Origin: Microbacteriaceae bacterium | Lineage (GTDB): Bacteria > Actinomycetota > Actinomycetes > Actinomycetales > Microbacteriaceae | Assembly (NCBI GenBank): GCA_027491295.1 | Contig: JAIXWK010000003.1 | Location: forward strand, 62,001-126,000 | Direction: 5' to 3' | Length of the DNA stretch: 64,000 nucleotides | Part shown: positions 61,927 through 64,000 of the stretch, one piece after another | How positions within the stretch are numbered: the first letter of the stretch is position 1 | Layout: every line of letters begins with the position of its first letter | Position numbers and translations under genes: made by a program | Notes under the pieces: generated by a model | Told to the model about the DNA's origin: nothing | Seen by the model: only the letters and a program-made list of their open reading frames with translations | The model's database searches: none

Positions 61927-64000
61927 TCAGCCCAGAATCTCCGCCAGGTACTTTCCGGTGTGACTCTTTTTGACCTTGGCTACAGCCTCTGGAGTCCCCT
62001 CAGCAATAACCAAACCTCCACCTGAGCCACCCTCGGGACCTAGGTCAATTACCCAGTCCGAGCATCTAATGACATCGAGGTTGTGCTCGATAACCAGGAC
62101 GGTATTGCCCTTCTCGACTAGGCCAGAAAGCACAATCAAGAGCTTCCGGACGTCCTCGAAATGCAGACCGGTGGTTGGCTCGTCGAGCACGTAAATGGTC
62201 TTACCAGTTGATCTGCGCTGCAGCTCAGTTGCCAACTTCACGCGCTGAGCCTCACCACCGGAAAGCGTGGTTGCGCTCTGGCCCAAGGTCACATAACCCA
62301 GACCGACATCCACCAGAGTATTTAGATACCTAGCGATGGAGTTAATCGGTGCAAAGAACTCAGCAGCCTCACTGATTGGCATATTCAGCACATCGCCGAT
62401 TGACTTCCCCTTGTACTTCACCTGCAGGGTCTCGCGGTTGTAGCGTGCGCCCTTGCAGTCTTCACACATCACATAAACATCCGGTAGGAAGTTCATCTCG
62501 ATACGAATGGTTCCATCGCCCGCACAGGTCTCACAGCGACCACCCTTGACGTTGAAGGAGAAGCGTCCCTGCAGGTAACCGCGAACCTTTGACTCCTGGG
62601 TATCTGCAAACAGCTTGCGAACGTGGTCGAAAACACCGGTGTAGGTTGCAGGGTTTGATCTAGGGGTGCGGCCAATCGGAGCCTGGTCAACGTGAACTAC
62701 TTTGTCGAGATGCTCAAGGCCTTCGATGCGGGTGTGCTTTCCAGCAACCCCCTTGGCTCCATTTAGCTTGTTGGCAAGCACTTCGTAGAGCACGTCATTT
62801 ACAAGTGACGACTTACCAGAACCGGATACTCCGGTGATTGCGGTCATTACTCCCAGCGGGAACTCAACATCAACATTTTGAAGATTGTTCTCGCGAGCAC
62901 CAACCACCTTGATCTTGCGAGCCGGGTCAATTGGTCTGCGTTTCTTTGGAGTCTCAATCTTGATTCGACCTGCTAGGTAGTCACCGGTGATCGACTTCTT
63001 GTTCTCCAAAAGCGCCTTGTAGCTTCCAGAGTGAACAACTTCCCCACCGTTTAGCCCAGCACCGGGACCTATGTCCACGAGCCAGTCTGCGGTTCGGATG
63101 GTGTCCTCATCGTGCTCAACCACAATCAAGGTGTTTCCTAAGTTCTTGAGCTTTACCAGGGTTTCAATTAGGCGCAGGTTGTCTCTTTGGTGCAGGCCAA
63201 TAGATGGCTCATCCAGCACGTAGAGGACGCCGGTAAGACCGGCGCCAATTTGAGTGGCCAAGCGAATTCGCTGAGCCTCGCCTCCTGAAAGGGATCCTGC
63301 AGCTCGCTCGAGAGACAGGTAGTCCAGGCCAACTGCCAAAAGGAAATCGAGTCTGGCTCTAATCTCCCTGAGTACCTGAGCCGCGATAGTGGCCTCACGG
63401 TCGGTTAGTTCAATGGTCTCGAAGAAACCGTGAGCGTTTCTTAGGCTCATGGCAGCAACATCGTGAATCGACTTCTCATGGACCTTCACGGCCAATACCT
63501 CAGGGCGAAGTCGTGAACCATCACACTCCGGGCACGGAATCTCTCTTAGGAACTCGGACCACTTGCCGCGTGCCCAGTCGGAGTCCGCTTCCAGGTAGCG
63601 TCTTTCGACGTATGGAAGCACTCCCTCGAAACCCGATGTGTAGCGCATTTCACGGCCGTACTTTGAGCGCCATTTCACCTGGACCTCAAAGTCATTGCCG
63701 TTCAGAATCGCGTCCTGAACCTCTTCGGCAAGGTCCTGCCAAGGAGTGTCGAGGGAGAAATCAAGATCTTGAGTCAAACCATCCAAAAGCCTTGTGAAGT
63801 AGCTGTAAAGGCCCTTTCCTTGGGTTGACCACGGCAGCAACACACCCTCGTTGATGCTGGCACCCTCATCGCCAATCACAAGCTGCGAGTCAACCGCCAT
63901 CTTGACACCAAGACCCGAGCAGGCCGGGCAGGATCCAAATGGGGCGTTGAAGCTAAAGGTTCGAGGTTCAATCTCCGAAAGTGCGATATCGTGCTCATTT
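61927..64000 (-). CDS. uvrA: Excinuclease ABC subunit A, C-terminal part (partial)
   Basis: The reading frame continues past ATG 63900 to the right edge, so that internal ATG is not the start. About 690 C-terminal residues are visible. They contain the CPACSGLGV zinc region, the first signature [13 protein letters not shown] with Walker [12 protein letters not shown], then the second Walker [10 protein letters not shown], zinc motif CETCAGDGT...CEDCKG, and the second signature [13 protein letters not shown]. UvrA recognises damaged DNA with UvrB. It should be the first gene of the uvrA-uvrC-rapZ-whiA run. Confidence 0.97.
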   Translation of the reverse strand, partial: NEHDIALSEIEPRTFSFNAPFGSCPACSGLGVKMAVDSQLVIGDEGASINEGVLLPWSTQGKGLYSYFTRLLDGLTQDLDFSLDTPWQDLAEEVQDAILNGNDFEVQVKWRSKYGREMRYTSGFEGVLPYVERRYLEADSDWARGKWSEFLREIPCPECDGSRLRPEVLAVKVHEKSIHDVAAMSLRNAHGFFETIELTDREATIAAQVLREIRARLDFLLAVGLDYLSLERAAGSLSGGEAQRIRLATQIGAGLTGVLYVLDEPSIGLHQRDNLRLIETLVKLKNLGNTLIVVEHDEDTIRTADWLVDIGPGAGLNGGEVVHSGSYKALLENKKSITGDYLAGRIKIETPKKRRPIDPARKIKVVGARENNLQNVDVEFPLGVMTAITGVSGSGKSSLVNDVLYEVLANKLNGAKGVAGKHTRIEGLEHLDKVVHVDQAPIGRTPRSNPATYTGVFDHVRKLFADTQESKVRGYLQGRFSFNVKGGRCETCAGDGTIRIEMNFLPDVYVMCEDCKGARYNRETLQVKYKGKSIGDVLNMPISEAAEFFAPINSIARYLNTLVDVGLGYVTLGQSATTLSGGEAQRVKLATELQRRSTGKTIYVLDEPTTGLHFEDVRKLLIVLSGLVEKGNTVLVIEHNLDVIRCSDWVIDLGPEGGSGGGLVIAEGTPEAVAKVKKSHTGKYLAEILG

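Overview
The window reads as a compact core-chromosome segment of an actinobacterium, most likely family Microbacteriaceae (Micrococcales). The evidence is the gene content and order: cytochrome bcc-aa3 genes (qcrCAB, ctaCDEF), two RbpA-family proteins, helY-tatC-tatA-pafC-pafB, lnt next to ppm, a sufB-sufD-ferredoxin-sufC-sufT operon, tkt-tal-pgi-zwf-opcA-pgl, and uvrA-uvrC-rapZ-whiA-sodA-gap-pgk-tpiA-secG. Base composition looks only moderately GC-rich. Genes overlap heavily, which would suit a streamlined aquatic member such as the Rhodoluna/Aquiluna group, but that placement is a guess. No phage, insertion sequence, CRISPR array or obvious genomic island is visible.

Layout. 1-0.8 kb: start of an aldo/keto reductase and a DUF3043 membrane protein. 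0.8-10.4 kb: M20 peptidase, an A-type Fe-S carrier, then terminal oxidase ctaC-ctaD-ctaF facing ctaE-qcrC-qcrA-qcrB, with the tmRNA gene and two terminators between them. 10.5-14.6 kb: trpD, Nudix hydrolase, YczE-like protein, GDPD, rbpA. 13.9-24.4 kb: one long leftward block, HAD-trmI-FKBP-pafB-pafC-(small membrane protein)-tatA-tatC-helY-lnt-ppm. 24.4-30.9 kb: PAC2 protein, uppP, tRNA-Leu, sirtuin, histidine phosphatase, glycosyltransferase, hydrolase, exonuclease, ribosomal protein L31 type B. 31-36.4 kb: ABC ATPase, divergent glgA/glgC, serB, fabI, fabG. 36.4-38.3 kb: DUF3099 protein, a small Cys-containing protein, SURF1, bioY. 38.4-45.8 kb: suf operon, ctaA, photolyase, ctaB. 46-53.8 kb: pentose phosphate and glucose-6-phosphate genes. 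53.8-64 kb: second rbpA, secG, lower glycolysis, sodA, whiA, rapZ, uvrC and the 3' part of uvrA.

The main theme is aerobic respiration and its support: oxidase and bcc complex, heme A synthesis (ctaA, ctaB), SURF1, Fe-S assembly, superoxide dismutase. It sits with central carbon metabolism (glycogen, pentose phosphate, triose phosphates) and DNA repair (uvrA, uvrC, photolyase, PafBC).

Apart from the tmRNA locus (5626-6253) no stretch over 300 bases lacks a protein gene. I did not find a convincing undescribed system. The most useful non-obvious signals are regulatory and architectural: eight genes whose -10 hexamer ends exactly six bases before the start codon (leaderless transcripts); seven of ten convergent gene pairs with overlapping 3' ends; an iron-box-like palindrome between sufB and ctaA; a palindrome inside the sirtuin promoter; and the apparent absence of the Pup-proteasome block beside pafBC and of yvcK between rapZ and whiA. 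All positions were read by hand and functional calls rest on motif and synteny recognition, with no database search.
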